A stretch of DNA of 64,000 nucleotides from contig PPXM03000001.1 of the NCBI GenBank assembly GCA_003707065.3, positions 310,001 to 374,000 of the forward strand. The letters run 5' to 3'. The notes under the pieces were generated by a model, which did not search any database, was not told the origin of the DNA, and saw only the letters and a program-made list of their open reading frames with translations. The stretch is from Trigonopsis variabilis (Eukaryota; Ascomycota; Trigonopsidomycetes; Trigonopsidales; Trigonopsidaceae). A program made the translations under genes and the position numbers. The stretch's first letter is position 1. The number at the start of each line of letters is the position of its first letter. This document shows, piece by piece, positions 10,254 through 21,448 of the stretch.

Positions 10254-12365
10254 ATGCTAATTACTTCTGGACGAAATGTTAGCAGAAAGCTTTCGGGGAA
10301 TTTTGTTGGAAGCTCGGCGAAGTTATGCCGGGCATGTAGATATTCTTTCTTTTCTTCCTATGCGACGGAGAATCTCTCTGAACTCACTCTGGGTCAAATG
10401 ATGTCTTCACCTACTCGATCCAGTCATTCTCTAGCACTAAATATGACAGCCGAAGCGGAGCCATTGAAGATTGTTCCTACGAGTCGACCAACAAGAAAGC
10501 TCAAGCTGATGATGATAAATACCCAGCCTGTCGAGGAAAACTCTAAAGCGGATATTCAAAATGCATCAATCAGAGCAGAAGAAGTTGAAGATTATATTAA
10601 GGAGTTAAATGATATCACAGGAAAGATGATATTTAGTGCTAATAGTGATTTAATAAATCGAGTGTGGGAGCTAGTGAGGAAAATAGATCGTGTTCCTGAT
10701 GGAAATAGGAAAATACCAGTCAGGACCTACTCCTTGCTATATAAACAAGCTAATATGTCATCGAAACATATAAAGGCAGGCCATGAGAATATAAAACTAG
10801 TATGTCGAATGATTATCACTCAAGGTGTACGGGTGGATATTCGGAGTCTATCTAAATATATCGGCGCTTTAGTGAACACGGGGGATATTGAATATGCCTA
10901 TAAATTATGGGATGAAGAGCGACAAGGAAGATTTTCTCGATCCTGCTGGTGGTGGAGTTTAGGAGTCATGCTCCTGCTAAGAATAAAAAAGCTTGCTGAT
11001 GCCGAGAAGGTTGCTCAGGCCGTGATTGATAGATTTGGATCTATTCATCCCTTTGTGGTGAGTAAACTGATCTATCAGTATTGTCTTCAATCTCATCAAG
11101 AGAAGGCTCGATATTGGTATGACCGACTTAGTTGCAACAAATCCTCGAGTTCCCTTTTGGAACTGAACCACATGGCATTGTGTCTCAAGGGTTTCTTCGT
11201 TTGCAATGATGAACAGTACATTGAAAAGGTTCTCAAAGCTATAGCGGTGGCTGGTTTCAAAGGCACGAATGAAGGCAGAATGTTAGAGTTGGCTCATACT
11301 ACAAGATTGGATGACTTATTTCTCTCTAACTTATCACATCCATCCCAAGACTCATTTAGCCAAATCGATCAATTGGTGAATCGGATGCCGGATATTTCAA
11401 CTAATCCCGCTTTATATAAGCTCTGGCTCCAACGTCTGACTTACACGACCAGCGGAGATATCTCTCTATTGATCTACCGATATATGAAATCCAAGGGACT
11501 TTCAATCTGGCCAAGTCATATTCATCTTGTGTTAACGGCCCTGTTACGCCAAGCTCGTTTATCAGAAGCAGCGGAGATTCTGGCAGAAATGGAACAAAGT
11601 CGAGAACAAGAAACCCTCATGATTCCTGCTGGACAAGTTCCGGCTCCCGATGCTAGCCACTATTCTCTATTTTTAAATTACTATAGCGAGCTCGGTGACC
11701 TGCAAGCTGGCAGTCAGATTATAGAGCGAATGAATCAGTTCGACATCGATCTCTCACCCACTTTTTATATGACTCTGATGCGCCATTACTTGCGCTATCA
11801 GCAATTCCAAGAGATCTTTGATCTCTACCAGCGAAGAAAATTCTTTCACTGCGAGCTTGAAAAACAGAGCTACCACGTAATGTGGGACTCGCTCTATCTT
11901 TTTCATATCTCGCAAGCGATCAATAAACATTCTTTTTCGAATGTTCCCAAGCCAAGAATTGTTTTCCACAATATGATCAGCGATCCGGGAATTGTCGTTG
12001 ATGACGTCTTGTGCGGAAAGGTCTTCAGAGCTTTTCTCGTAGCTCATGATTTTGCAGGTGCCTTATGTTGTTTAGAACTTATCTATGAAAGAAACAGTGG
12101 GAAAGTTTCTCGAAAGTTACAGAAATTATTATTGAATCCTTTTATGATTCATTCACTATCTAATCGCGTTGTCGAGCGATCCGAACTTTTTATTCGCCTT
12201 GAGCCTTTGATCTATTATGACCGGCAACTCGCTTACGAGGAAATGTTTGATATTATAAAGTTATGTATTAAGGACAAGGTGAACTGGGACGATGAATTGA
12301 TACATGCTAGAAAGGTAATGGCGCCAAAAGATGATCTGTACTTGGCCAAAAATCAGACGCAATAG
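10254..12365 (+). CDS. Pentatricopeptide-repeat-like mitochondrial protein
   Basis: 703 residues, single exon. The N-terminus (MLITSGRNVSRKLSGNF) is basic and free of acidic residues, like a mitochondrial presequence. From about residue 180 onward the protein is a run of paired helices with PPR-type signatures such as GALVNTGDIEYAYKLWDE, HLVLTALLRQARLSEAAEIL and YYSELGDLQAGSQIIERM. PPR proteins of fungi bind mitochondrial transcripts and act in RNA stability or translation; Rmd9-type proteins are one possibility. The specific orthologue cannot be named from sequence alone. The gene is tail-to-tail with the G-patch gene, about 235 bp apart. Confidence 0.7.
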   Translation: MLITSGRNVSRKLSGNFVGSSAKLCRACRYSFFSSYATENLSELTLGQMMSSPTRSSHSLALNMTAEAEPLKIVPTSRPTRKLKLMMINTQPVEENSKADIQNASIRAEEVEDYIKELNDITGKMIFSANSDLINRVWELVRKIDRVPDGNRKIPVRTYSLLYKQANMSSKHIKAGHENIKLVCRMIITQGVRVDIRSLSKYIGALVNTGDIEYAYKLWDEERQGRFSRSCWWWSLGVMLLLRIKKLADAEKVAQAVIDRFGSIHPFVVSKLIYQYCLQSHQEKARYWYDRLSCNKSSSSLLELNHMALCLKGFFVCNDEQYIEKVLKAIAVAGFKGTNEGRMLELAHTTRLDDLFLSNLSHPSQDSFSQIDQLVNRMPDISTNPALYKLWLQRLTYTTSGDISLLIYRYMKSKGLSIWPSHIHLVLTALLRQARLSEAAEILAEMEQSREQETLMIPAGQVPAPDASHYSLFLNYYSELGDLQAGSQIIERMNQFDIDLSPTFYMTLMRHYLRYQQFQEIFDLYQRRKFFHCELEKQSYHVMWDSLYLFHISQAINKHSFSNVPKPRIVFHNMISDPGIVVDDVLCGKVFRAFLVAHDFAGALCCLELIYERNSGKVSRKLQKLLLNPFMIHSLSNRVVERSELFIRLEPLIYYDRQLAYEEMFDIIKLCIKDKVNWDDELIHARKVMAPKDDLYLAKNQTQ

Positions 12366-12599
12366 GAGCCCAGAAATACAGAACTTGACAATACCAGCGA
12401 TATGAATATATGAATAGGCATACTGGCGACAGACAATAATATTGTACCATAGAGCGGAAGGGACCAGGATAAATAAGAGGTTTAATTTTAATATCATGGA
12501 TGACAAATGACATTGTGATTCAAATCCGACTACTTCGTAAGACTATAATATTGTTAATTCTTGCATGCTAGTTTCAGCAATCGTTCACAAATAAAACAA

Positions 12600-13616
12600 T
12601 CACTCATGGTCTTCTTCATTCGGTCCAGGACATGAGGTATTAATATCTTTTATATCTTCATATAGGCAAGCACACCAAAAGCAGTAGAAATATTTTGACC
12701 GAAGATACTCCAGTACAGCGGCAAATCGCTCTTGTATAGACAAACGCTCGAATTCTTCCATCTCCATATCTTCATCATCGAGATATTCTTCCAGCAGTTC
12801 AACCTCTCTTGGCTGCTTACTGGAGTCTTGAGTTTCACGGAGTAGAAGATCCTCTCCCTCGTCGTGGCCATCATCTCCTCTGTTTTGTATTCTCGAGATG
12901 TCCATCAGTGCCTTGTTCCTACCAACGTTCTCCATGATCCGCATAGCTTTATTTATATAGAATCGCCTATAGAAAACATTAATATCTTTAAAACTCCTCA
13001 GCGTTCGTAAGTCTCCATTAAAGCTATCACTCTGATCATCCAGCGTTTCGGCCATTCCCTGTGCAGCCTCAAGGTTTTTCTCCATCGTTTGAATCTGATA
13101 TTCATCCATCTGTCGTAGCTTGAAGTCTTGTGCGACACCTTCTAGACGCTCTTTAGCTTCTTCGGAGGTCTCCAATCGTTTGTTTCCAACGTGACCTATC
13201 CCTTTACGGTCCGATTTCATCTGTAAATGAATGGGTCGCTTAGGGTCATGCTTGTGTGCTCCATCTTGCTCCTCTGATTTTTTTTCTTCTTCATCATAGT
13301 TCTTTCGTCCCAGTGATGACCCAATAGTGAACCCCATCTTGGCCATCATTTTGAAAGCATTGGACTCTTTTGTATCTTCTCGCTCTAATAAAGATTGAGC
13401 AAGACTTGCTTTGATTTCTTCAGACTCGTCTTTCTTCCGCTTTCTCGAGATCTCGGCGTTCAGCTCAGTCAAGTCCATTGTCATATAATCGTCTTCCTCG
13501 ATCGGTCTGCCCATGCTGCAAGCTTTTGCCGCCCGAACGGCATGCAGTTGAAAGGCTCCGTTTTTTTCTTTTGCTCCATCACCATCGGATTGCGAACTGC
13601 TTAGAGAACGCTTCAT
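12600..13616 (-). CDS. G-patch domain protein, GPATCH11 (CENP-Y) type
   Basis: 338 residues from the ATG at 13614-13616; the frame continues upstream for four codons but without ATG. The middle holds a G-patch (MMAKMGFTIGSSLGRK ... KGIGHVG), which in this family contacts DEAH RNA helicases. The C-terminus is the DUF4187 module: VLEYLRSKYFYCFWCACLY, then an acidic stretch and CPGPNEEDHE with paired cysteines. G-patch followed by DUF4187 is diagnostic of GPATCH11. Acidic and Lys-rich low complexity fills the rest. Probable nuclear, splicing-related role. A DHX35-type DEAH protein is encoded 9 kb away, but nothing here links the two. Confidence 0.85.
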   Translation of the reverse strand: MKRSLSSSQSDGDGAKEKNGAFQLHAVRAAKACSMGRPIEEDDYMTMDLTELNAEISRKRKKDESEEIKASLAQSLLEREDTKESNAFKMMAKMGFTIGSSLGRKNYDEEEKKSEEQDGAHKHDPKRPIHLQMKSDRKGIGHVGNKRLETSEEAKERLEGVAQDFKLRQMDEYQIQTMEKNLEAAQGMAETLDDQSDSFNGDLRTLRSFKDINVFYRRFYINKAMRIMENVGRNKALMDISRIQNRGDDGHDEGEDLLLRETQDSSKQPREVELLEEYLDDEDMEMEEFERLSIQERFAAVLEYLRSKYFYCFWCACLYEDIKDINTSCPGPNEEDHE

Positions 13617-14073
13617 GGAGTTATCCACCTACTTTGCCAGTCTGCAACAATCTCTACCCAAAGTTTTTGTAGATCCGATATAATAGAGAACAGTAATTCT
13701 AAGACTGATTGTGCAAAATAAAGGATAGAAGCAAGTCTTTGAGATAATCGCTTGTTTTGTTGCTTAATCGCGACAGCTGGGAGTTACAGATGTTACACAA
13801 ACTCATGACGGACAAGCGTCACAAAACTCATTGTCCCATCAAACGCGAGTGTTAAGCGGTCAGCCGAGAACTAAATAAGACATCACCGAGTCACGAGGTT
13901 AGGTGGCCTAAGTAAGTCGAAAACAAAGAGGGAGAGAAGATGAATTGGACGGTCTTCAAATGACGTGCGAAAGTCTGAATAGCGCGCTTCTTTGACTTAG
14001 ACTCAATTACTGGACTAAGCCCATATAATTGTGCACTTGTTATGTTATTGCTCGTTACAGTTTTAGCTATTCA
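13617..14073. other. Intergenic region upstream of the G-patch gene
   Basis: About 460 bp between the 3' end of TVP38 and the start of the G-patch gene, both on the minus strand. No gene or repeat seen. Confidence 0.5.
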
Positions 14074-15049
14074 CTAGATTTCATCTTCTCCATCTTCTTC
14101 ATCGTCTTCGTCTTCATCGATATCAAGATTCGAATATTCCTCGAAATTTTCGAGATCTAATCTGGACTCTAACTCTTGTAGTCGCTGATCCACTCGTCTA
14201 TAAAGAATAAAACTAGTGGCTGTCGCCAGAAGTGCCCCAACTACAATTGAGATGACATCGATTGTTTTTTCGGCCTTGGTCTTGGCCCCTCCAAGGTCTT
14301 TGAGTCTTGAGCCAACAAAAACATGAATTAATAGTTTGGGGGTTGAAGCCAATGTAGCCGAGAAAAACATGGGCAACGAGATAGAAGAAATAGATGCACA
14401 CGCGGCGTTACTCAAACTAAAAGGTAAAGGACATAAACGGACCATTAATAATAACTTGAAGCCTCCAGCATACATGGTGTGCGACAAGGCTTCGAATCGT
14501 TTGCTCGTGTGAAGAAACTTCTCCGACATTGTATGGAAGAACGTCCTGAATAGCCTCAAGTTAGATAGATTTTGAAAAGACTCTTACATGAATGACAAGA
14601 CCCCTCCTAACAGGGTACCCAAAGCAGCAAAAATAAACCCGTTAGGGAACCCATAGATGATTCCAGATAGCTAGATAAGTTAAAATCAGTTATATTATTG
14701 GTGCATACCGTCATACAAAATGAGTATCCAATTAAAGGAGGAATACTGGTCACCATGATCAGCACCATCAGGAACAATCCCCCAAATTTGTTAGATCTGA
14801 GCCGTTAAAATACCACCCACAGCAGCCAACTTACTTCCACCCCTCCGATATGTCACTTAGGTACGTAATAACAGTCCTGTAATAAACGATTGAGACCGCA
14901 TGGATTGCAATCAAGACCATTCCCATAAGCACCGTGGTGACTTTCTGTCTCGGACTTAACCCTTGCCATTTTCTTTGAACTTTCCGTCCATATCCTTGCA
15001 CAAGAACAATTGCTTTCCCTGATACTTGTCCAATAAATGATCCAACCAT
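14074..15049 (-). CDS. TVP38: Tvp38/TMEM64 family Golgi membrane protein
   Basis: Four exons: 14835-15049, 14709-14796, 14588-14670 and 14074-14554, with introns of 38, 38 and 33 nt. Joined they give 288 residues in frame. The spliced product shows a basic N-terminus, a first membrane segment (TTVLMGMVLIAIHAV) and the VTT/SNARE-associated core. The core restores the motif SGIIYGFPNGFIFAALGT and the small-residue stretch TLLGGVLSFM exactly across exon junctions. A Pro-containing re-entrant segment (LLMVRLCPLPFSLSNAA) and a last membrane helix follow. The C-terminus is strongly acidic (Asp/Glu run). The family includes yeast Tvp38 of the late Golgi and lipid scramblase-like VTT proteins. An in-frame TGA just upstream supports the start. 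Confidence 0.92.
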
Positions 15050-15124
15050 TAGTCAAGTGCCATGCCGTCTCGGTTCACCTAGTGGGGCCGTAGGGTAATA
15101 CATTGACCATACAACTTCCTCCAA

Positions 15125-15137
15125 ACGCGTCCACGTG
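15125..15137. promoter_or_regulatory. MCB-like ACGCGT and CACGTG box upstream of TVP38
   Basis: ACGCGT (15125-15130) and CACGTG (15132-15137) are adjacent, about 76-88 bp before the TVP38 ATG. ACGCGT is the core of MBF sites and CACGTG is a bHLH (Cbf1-type) E-box in fungi. Short motifs like these also occur by chance. Confidence 0.35.
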
Positions 15138-15333
15138 ACGGAAAACGCTCCTGTGCCCGTACCAAGATACTTGCTTATAGAGCTAGCTAACGGACAGTTG
15201 AGATAAAAACAGTGATTAATTATAATTCTTTTAAAAGTGTCAGCGTATTATGCCATACGTGTTCCAAACGTCATAGAAAATTTGAAAAAATTCCTCTTCT
15301 ATTTACATTTTAATCACCACGCTAGAATACAGT

Positions 15334-17788
15334 CTATGCACTTTCCGCTCTCCGTAAATTTCCGATATAGTTAATCGCACTGCCGGCCTTGAAAAATTCT
15401 AGTTGGTCCTTCGACATAGTATGTCTGGCTCGGATCTCTTCGCTAGTACCATCTCCGTGGATGACCTTCAGTAACAGTGTACCCTGTCCTCCTCGGCCCC
15501 GGCCCTGATTAGAAACCATCTCTTTGAGGTCAATGGTCTCAATAAGATCACCCGCTTTAATTTTATCATAATCAGCTTCATTGGCAAAGGTCAAAGGAAG
15601 CATACCTTGTTTCTTGAGATTGGTCTCGTGGATTCGAGCAAAAGACTTGACTATAATTACTCGGCCACCCAAAAATCGTGGACTAAGAGCGGCATGCTCG
15701 CGAGCAGACCCCTCTCCGTAATTGTGCTCGGCAACAACGCACCAGGGACGACCTTCTTCTTTCCATTTGATCATTAATTCGGGAATTCCCATTTTTGTGC
15801 CATCGAAATCATATGCAGTATTCACTTCACCAGTCTCCTGATTGACAGCCCCAATTAGGGTGTTATTGGAAATGTTGGCAAGATGACCTTTGTATTTAAG
15901 CCAGACGCCAGCAGCTGAGATATGATCAGTCGTGCATTTACCTTGAACTTTAAGTAACACGTTGAATTTCAGCTCTTCACCATTCCAAGCATCGAAAGGC
16001 TCCAAAAGAGCAAGTCGTTCTGACTCAGGATCGACAGCAAGCTGGGTATCTGGCTTCGGTTTAGGGCTGAGATCAGCATAAAAATCAGGATTACCCTTGA
16101 TGAAACCAGACTTGGGAAGTTCCTCGCCGACAGGTGGCTCGAATCTAAACGGTCTACCATTATCATCAATGAGCTCATCAGTGATAGGATTGAAGGTAGT
16201 AGTACCTGCATAAACCATGGCGGTAACAATCTCTGGAGACGTAAGGAAGTTCATCGTATCACGATTTCCGTCATTTCGAGCTCTAAAGTTTCGATTGAAT
16301 GAGGTAAAAATGGCGTTTGATGCCCCTTTGGTATCGTCTTGGCGGTCCCACTGGCCGATACAAGGACCACACGCATTTGCTAGAACGGTGGCACCTTGGT
16401 CTTCAAAAGCTTCAATAAAATTATCTCTCTCAATAGTTGCTCTGATTTGTTCGCTTCCAGGTGTGATGAAGAATGGTCGCTTGGGACGGATACCTCGTTC
16501 TTCGGCCTGTTTTACAATCGAAACTACTCTCGACATGTCTTGGTATGAGGAGTTTGTGCATGAGCCAATTAATCCAGCAGATAACTCCTCAGGCCAATTA
16601 TTTTCTTTGACCTTGGTCGCGAATTGGCTCAAGGGAGTAGAGAGATCTGGGGTAAAGGGGCCATTAATGTGGGGCTCTAAATCTGACAGATTTATTTCAA
16701 CAACTTCATCGTATTCTGACCCTTCATCAGCTGACAGGAAGCCAAATTTCTCACTGGCAGCTTGAGCAGCCGCAGCGATAGGGCCCCGCCCGGTAACTTC
16801 AAGATATCTTAGCATGGATTCGGTAAAAGGGAACACACTTGTAGTGGCACCAACTTCCGCACCCATATTACAGATTGTAGCCATACCAGTACAAGAAAGC
16901 GTAGGAACGCCGGCGCCAAAGTATTCGATGATAGAACCGGTACCTCCGCGAACGGTTAATTTCCCAGCAAGTGTAGTTATAACGTCTTTCGGAGCAGTCC
17001 AGCCATTCAAGTGCCCGGTCAGCTTCACTCCCAGGATTTTTGGGGCTTTGAGTTCCCAAGGAGTACCAGTCAAAGCATCGACAGCATCAGCTCCACCGAC
17101 TCCAATAGCAATCGCCCCCAATCCTCCAGCATTAGGAGTGTGAGAATCAGTCCCTAACATCATCAAACCAGGGGTACTGAAATTCTCCAAAACGATCTGA
17201 TGGATAATGCCAGAACCTGGTCCCCAGAATTGAATGCCGTATTTCTCCGCACAAGACTTCAAGAAAGCAAAAACCTCATGGTTTGTCTTCAATGCTTGCT
17301 CGAGATCTTCATCAGCTCCATCTCTGCCTACAATCAAATGATCACAGTGAATCGAGGCTGGTACCGCAGTCTGGCTCATTCCACAAGTCATAAACTGTAA
17401 AAGAGCCATCTGAGCACTTGCATCTTGCATTGCAACTCGATCAGGGCTCAGTTTCAGATATCGCTCTCCTCGGAGATTACTGTTTGTGACTCCTTCAAGA
17501 GATTCTTCAGGATCAGTTAAATGGCTATAGAGAATTTTCTCAGCCAGAGTCAAAGGACGATTAACTAGCTCCCTGACCTTGTTCAATTTGTTTATCAACG
17601 TTAAATAAGGAGGGCTTCGAGATTTAAAGTCCTCGGGGACTTCCAAACTCGATTCATTCGTAGACGCGAAAGCGCGGCACTGAATTGTTAGTCGAATAGA
17701 AATCGTCCTGACATACCTGAAAAGAATCTGCGACCCTTCTACGCAAATTATAACGGGATCTGATAGCCGTTCGACCGGACCTGAGCAT
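15334..17788 (-). CDS. ACO1: Aconitate hydratase, mitochondrial
   Basis: Isomerises citrate to isocitrate in the TCA cycle using a [4Fe-4S] cluster. Two exons: 17717-17788 and 15334-17679, separated by a 37-nt intron, giving 805 residues. Exon 1 plus the first codons of exon 2 form an Arg/Ser-rich presequence (MLRSGRTAIRSRYNLRRR ... RAFAS), so the protein is mitochondrial. The cluster cysteines are in SCTNSSYQD and ANACGPCIGQW. Other signatures are GTDSHTPNAGGLG and GEGSAREHAALSPR, the swivel-domain substrate loop. Without the first exon the frame has no ATG, which confirms the splice. It is divergent from the TatD gene across about 545 bp. Confidence 0.97.
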
Positions 17789-18332
17789 TCTAGAAATATG
17801 GGGTTGAAAAATTTCTGGTAACGCTTATCGATACTAAGATGCCGTCATCTTGGCCGTGACTCCCCTATCCTTATCCTTATCCTTGTATTTGAGCACTATG
17901 AGAGTCTTAATGATATTCTCTTAAATTGATATGGCTAAGCGTTTACAGTGATTATATTTTCAAGAAATATATGGCCAGTGAGCGTACATGATGTTGCCCG
18001 TGAGAGCCCAGGCAGACACTGAATTCCAAATATTCTCCACAAGAGCAGCCCCCCCCCCGGATAGATTTTACAAGAAAGTCAGAAAAAATTTCTGAGCCTG
18101 AACGTCGCCCCTTTCCTCTTTAGTGTAAACTGGGTTATTGGTAGACTTTCATATCTTTAGTCTATGAAAGCTGTCTGTGCTCTGCGGACACCGCAATATT
18201 ACATAAACATCTCGGTCGTTAGATCGCCAATAGAATTTAGAGTAAATGAAATAAAAAGACAGGAGATAACTGGGGAGATTCAGGCTCTTTTGCTATATGA
18301 AGAAGATTTCTACTAGTACATCTAGCCGATTA
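17789..18332. other. Divergent promoter region, aconitase and TatD
   Basis: 545 bp between two start codons. It holds a run of ten C residues (18049-18058) and a CCAAT box (about 18226), but no gene. The C run may be a length-variable tract. Confidence 0.5.
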
Positions 18333-19478
18333 ATGTCCAGAAAACTCTATGATATCGGTAAAACAAGACGAGACTGAATAGCCAAGCTGACTGCGAAGGT
18401 GCAAACTTGACAGATCCCATGTTCCAGGGGGTCTATCAAGAGAAAAAGTACCATGAAAGTAAATAGCCCCTGGCTTTGAAGGTCTTAACTTCAGGTGATC
18501 TGGATGAAGTCATCTCTAGAGCGAATGCTCAAGGAGTGAAGAAAATGCTAGTGACGGGATCCGATCTGAATCACTCGAAGCAGGCCTATGACTTGGCTTT
18601 ATGTTATCGTTGGTACGGTATATATTACAAAGTTAACAGGAAGCGGGGACCTTATACTCGACATGTGGAGTCCACCCGTGTTCGGCAAAGGAATTTGATC
18701 TATGCCCCGAAGGTCCGATTGAATATCTCAAAGAAATCACAACGTTAGCGCGTTTAGGGCAACGCTGTGGTATTGTCCGAGCGTACGGGGAGTTTGGACT
18801 TGACTACGACAGGCTGTTTTTGAGCGATAGAGATCAACAGTTGAAATACTTCTCCTGGCAATTGGACGAAATCACTAGAGAGGATAATACAAACACTTTA
18901 TATAAAATACCTCTCTTTCTGCATTCGAGGGCTGCTCACCGTGACTTCATCTCTCTGCTTGCCCCAGCACTGCAAAAAATACGAGCTCTTAGGAAATCGT
19001 CCGGCCTGGACGATTTGAGACCCGTGGCCGTTGTCCATAGCTTCACAGGCACTATCGAAGAGGTTCAGGAATTACTGCAAAATGACCTTTTCATAGGCAT
19101 CAATGGATGCTCCATGAAAACCGACCAAAATCTAGAAATTATAAAACATATCCCTGTTGACAAGATGCTAATAGAGGTGACATCATTATATCGCCCATCA
19201 TTAACTTCTAGACTGATGCTCCTTGGTGCGAAATTCGACCTTCTCACGCTTCAGCCCAAGTCTTGCTGGGTAGTGATGAAAAGCCTTCGGCTGCTAAGTT
19301 ATCACCTTATCCTAGTTCCAAGCGTGAGAGGTTTGTTCTTGGAACAATGGTTAAAGGCCGGTGCGAGCCTTGTTCTCTAGTGAATGTGGCTCAGGTGATC
19401 GCAAGAGTTAAAGATATTCCCTTGGAAGAGGTCATGGAGACTACGTGGAAAAACTCGCTAGCTATGTTTGGCGAATAG
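18333..19478 (+). CDS. TatD family metal-dependent deoxyribonuclease
   Basis: Five exons (18333-18357, 18399-18458, 18495-18608, 18644-19176, 19212-19478) with introns of 41, 36, 35 and 35 nt give 332 residues in one frame. Junctions restore the family motifs DIGANLTDPMF, CYPGTLYSTCGVHPC and LIETDAPWC. Metal-binding and signature elements are visible: AYGEFGLDYDR, LHSRAAH, VHSFTGT and the ETDAPWC aspartate. It ends with the usual RCEPCSLVNVAQVIA segment. TatD enzymes are TIM-barrel 3'-5' exonucleases implicated in DNA repair and apoptotic DNA breakdown. The third intron uses a GTTGGT donor, chosen because it alone gives the family sequence. It converges on PTC2. Confidence 0.95.
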
Positions 19479-19685
19479 AGCATATAGACAAGGACGATAT
19501 CAGATTTCACGGAGAAATATCAAACTACACCGTGAGCTCAACAAAGATTACATCATCATAAACTCACTAAGCCTGACATCCATTGTATAAAACATAACCA
19601 AACGATGAGGATTATTCAAGCACCAAGAAAATGTTCTTGATTCTGATTCAGGATCATAAGCCATGGTCCCGACAAGAAATGCCTT

Positions 19686-21276
19686 TTATGCCTTCGCCGG
19701 TTCTTCACTCGAGGTCGACGAGTCCGTGGAATCGGACGGAGCGCTATCAACTAAAAGACTGCTCGGCTTAGGCGTAGCCTCTTCGCTTGATTGGTAGGAA
19801 CCAAAATCATCAGGCAACGAGTCTTCAACACTATGTTCGACCGGGCCCTGCTCTTTGGCCACTCTGTCTATAATCATCTGGTACCAGTCATCCAGAGACT
19901 TTCCTTTAAGAATAGCGACAATCACAACGGTCATATTGTCACATCCCCACACATTCGGTCCATCATTGGTCAGAGCCAGGCAACTATCCATCAGCTTATT
20001 ACAGATGTCCACGAGTTTTGTTCGTTTCAAGATCTCCGCACGAATGAATTGTACAACCTCTCGAGAAGATTTGCAATCCCAAATCCCATCACAGGCCAAA
20101 ACTAGGAATTCATCGTCCTCATTGATTTCATGTTCCATGACATCAGGTAGCGCAGTGACGATTTGTTCCTCTGGAGGTAGCTTGCTATTCAGCTTGAACT
20201 CAAAATCACCAATGGCTCTCGATAAAGCCAAGTTACCATTGACCCGGCTTTCTTCCACAAAACCGCCAGCCTTTGTTATTCTTTCATGCTCGGCGGTCAG
20301 GAAAGGCTTGTGGTCGTATGATAACGGAATAGCAAAACCTTTTGATCCTAGAACTGTACGCGAGTCTCCCGCATTCGCTACGTAGATCATGTTGTCAGTG
20401 AATAACGCGGTGGTTGCAGTCGATCCACAAGGCCTTTGTCGAATCGGGCTCTTCAGAATTGCTCTATCAGTTGCAAGAAAACCGTCAATTAGGGCTTTTT
20501 TATAGTTTTTTGTTCTAAATGGTTTCTGTCCTGCCACTATATTGTGGAGATGCTCTCCGCAAAAAATCGCAACCGCACTGCCTCCGTGACCATCGTAAAC
20601 ACCAAAGAATGACAAATGGTCATCATTTTCAGCATCTTTCACATTGTCATTTGCGTCTTCCGGGTCCTTTTGAACCTTCAGGTCCAATATCGCCGCATGT
20701 GCATCTTCCATTTCAAGTCGCCATCCTTGCATACATGATGCTCCATAGCATAACCGCTTATCACCGCCAGAATCACTCTTCTAAACCAACTTCAAATGGA
20801 TCTCTTCGATCTTATAAGCGGCATGAGACCATATCAATAGGCTGCATAGCAACGGGGCAGAGAGAGCTTTGAGCAGCACGCACAAGGAGGGGTTGTCGGA
20901 AATCCAATATCTTAAGGAACCGCTAAAAAGCGAATAGTTTCATTACAATCATGTAGTATTAAATGTGATGAATTGACTGTTGGCCAAAATACTGACGGTC
21001 CCGAGACAGCCCTGCATATAGATGCCCGTAATTCAGCTCATGCTCCATTGCCACAGCCTTTTACCGTGGTCCTACCCACCTATAATTTCGATCATCCATT
21101 CGATTGCAGTTAGTATCGCCACAGGACGCCGGTCAAGGCCAGGAAATGCCCCTCTTTCGTAATGACAAAACGCCCCCAAAAAAAAAACATCCTGCCACCA
21201 TCCCTCTGGACTTCTCCTGACGTGCAACAAGCTCACTTACCTTATCCGTAATGGGTTCTGACAATAGTTGGCCCAT
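19686..21276 (-). CDS. PTC2: PP2C-type Ser/Thr phosphatase, Ptc2/Ptc3 class
   Basis: Exon 1 (21241-21276) encodes MGQLLSEPITDK, the family's conserved N-terminus with a myristoylation-type Gly2. Exon 2 (19686-20780) continues KSDSGGDKRLCYGASCMQGW and the PP2C core. The product is 376 residues. Catalytic elements are present: LEMEDAH, GVYDGHGG, CGSTATTAL, NAGDSR, ALSRAIGD, ACDGIWD and CDNMTVVIV (metal-binding Asp residues). The C-terminus is Ser/Glu-rich. Ptc2/3 enzymes act on Hog1-type MAPKs and DNA-damage checkpoint kinases. The joining intron is 460 nt, over ten times the usual length here. A start at the exon 2 methionine would lose the conserved N-terminus, so I prefer the two-exon model. 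Confidence 0.93.
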
Positions 21277-21448
21277 CGTTGACGCTGCTGATGACCCCAG
21301 ACAAGTTAATGTTTTGAAGTTACAAACCTTCCAACCGTTGGTTACGAGACAGGGCCTTGCATCACCACGTCCTTATCTTGTCTGATAGGTCGGATTACTC
21401 TTCGGCAAGCTCTCTTAATTGTTTTTCAGTCCTAATATACATACAGAT

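Noticed and set aside
16217-17143. Long plus-strand frames opposite aconitase
   Set aside because: Antisense shadows of a highly conserved coding sequence.
18049-18058. Run of ten C residues
   Set aside because: Simple homopolymer; at most a length-variable tract in a promoter.
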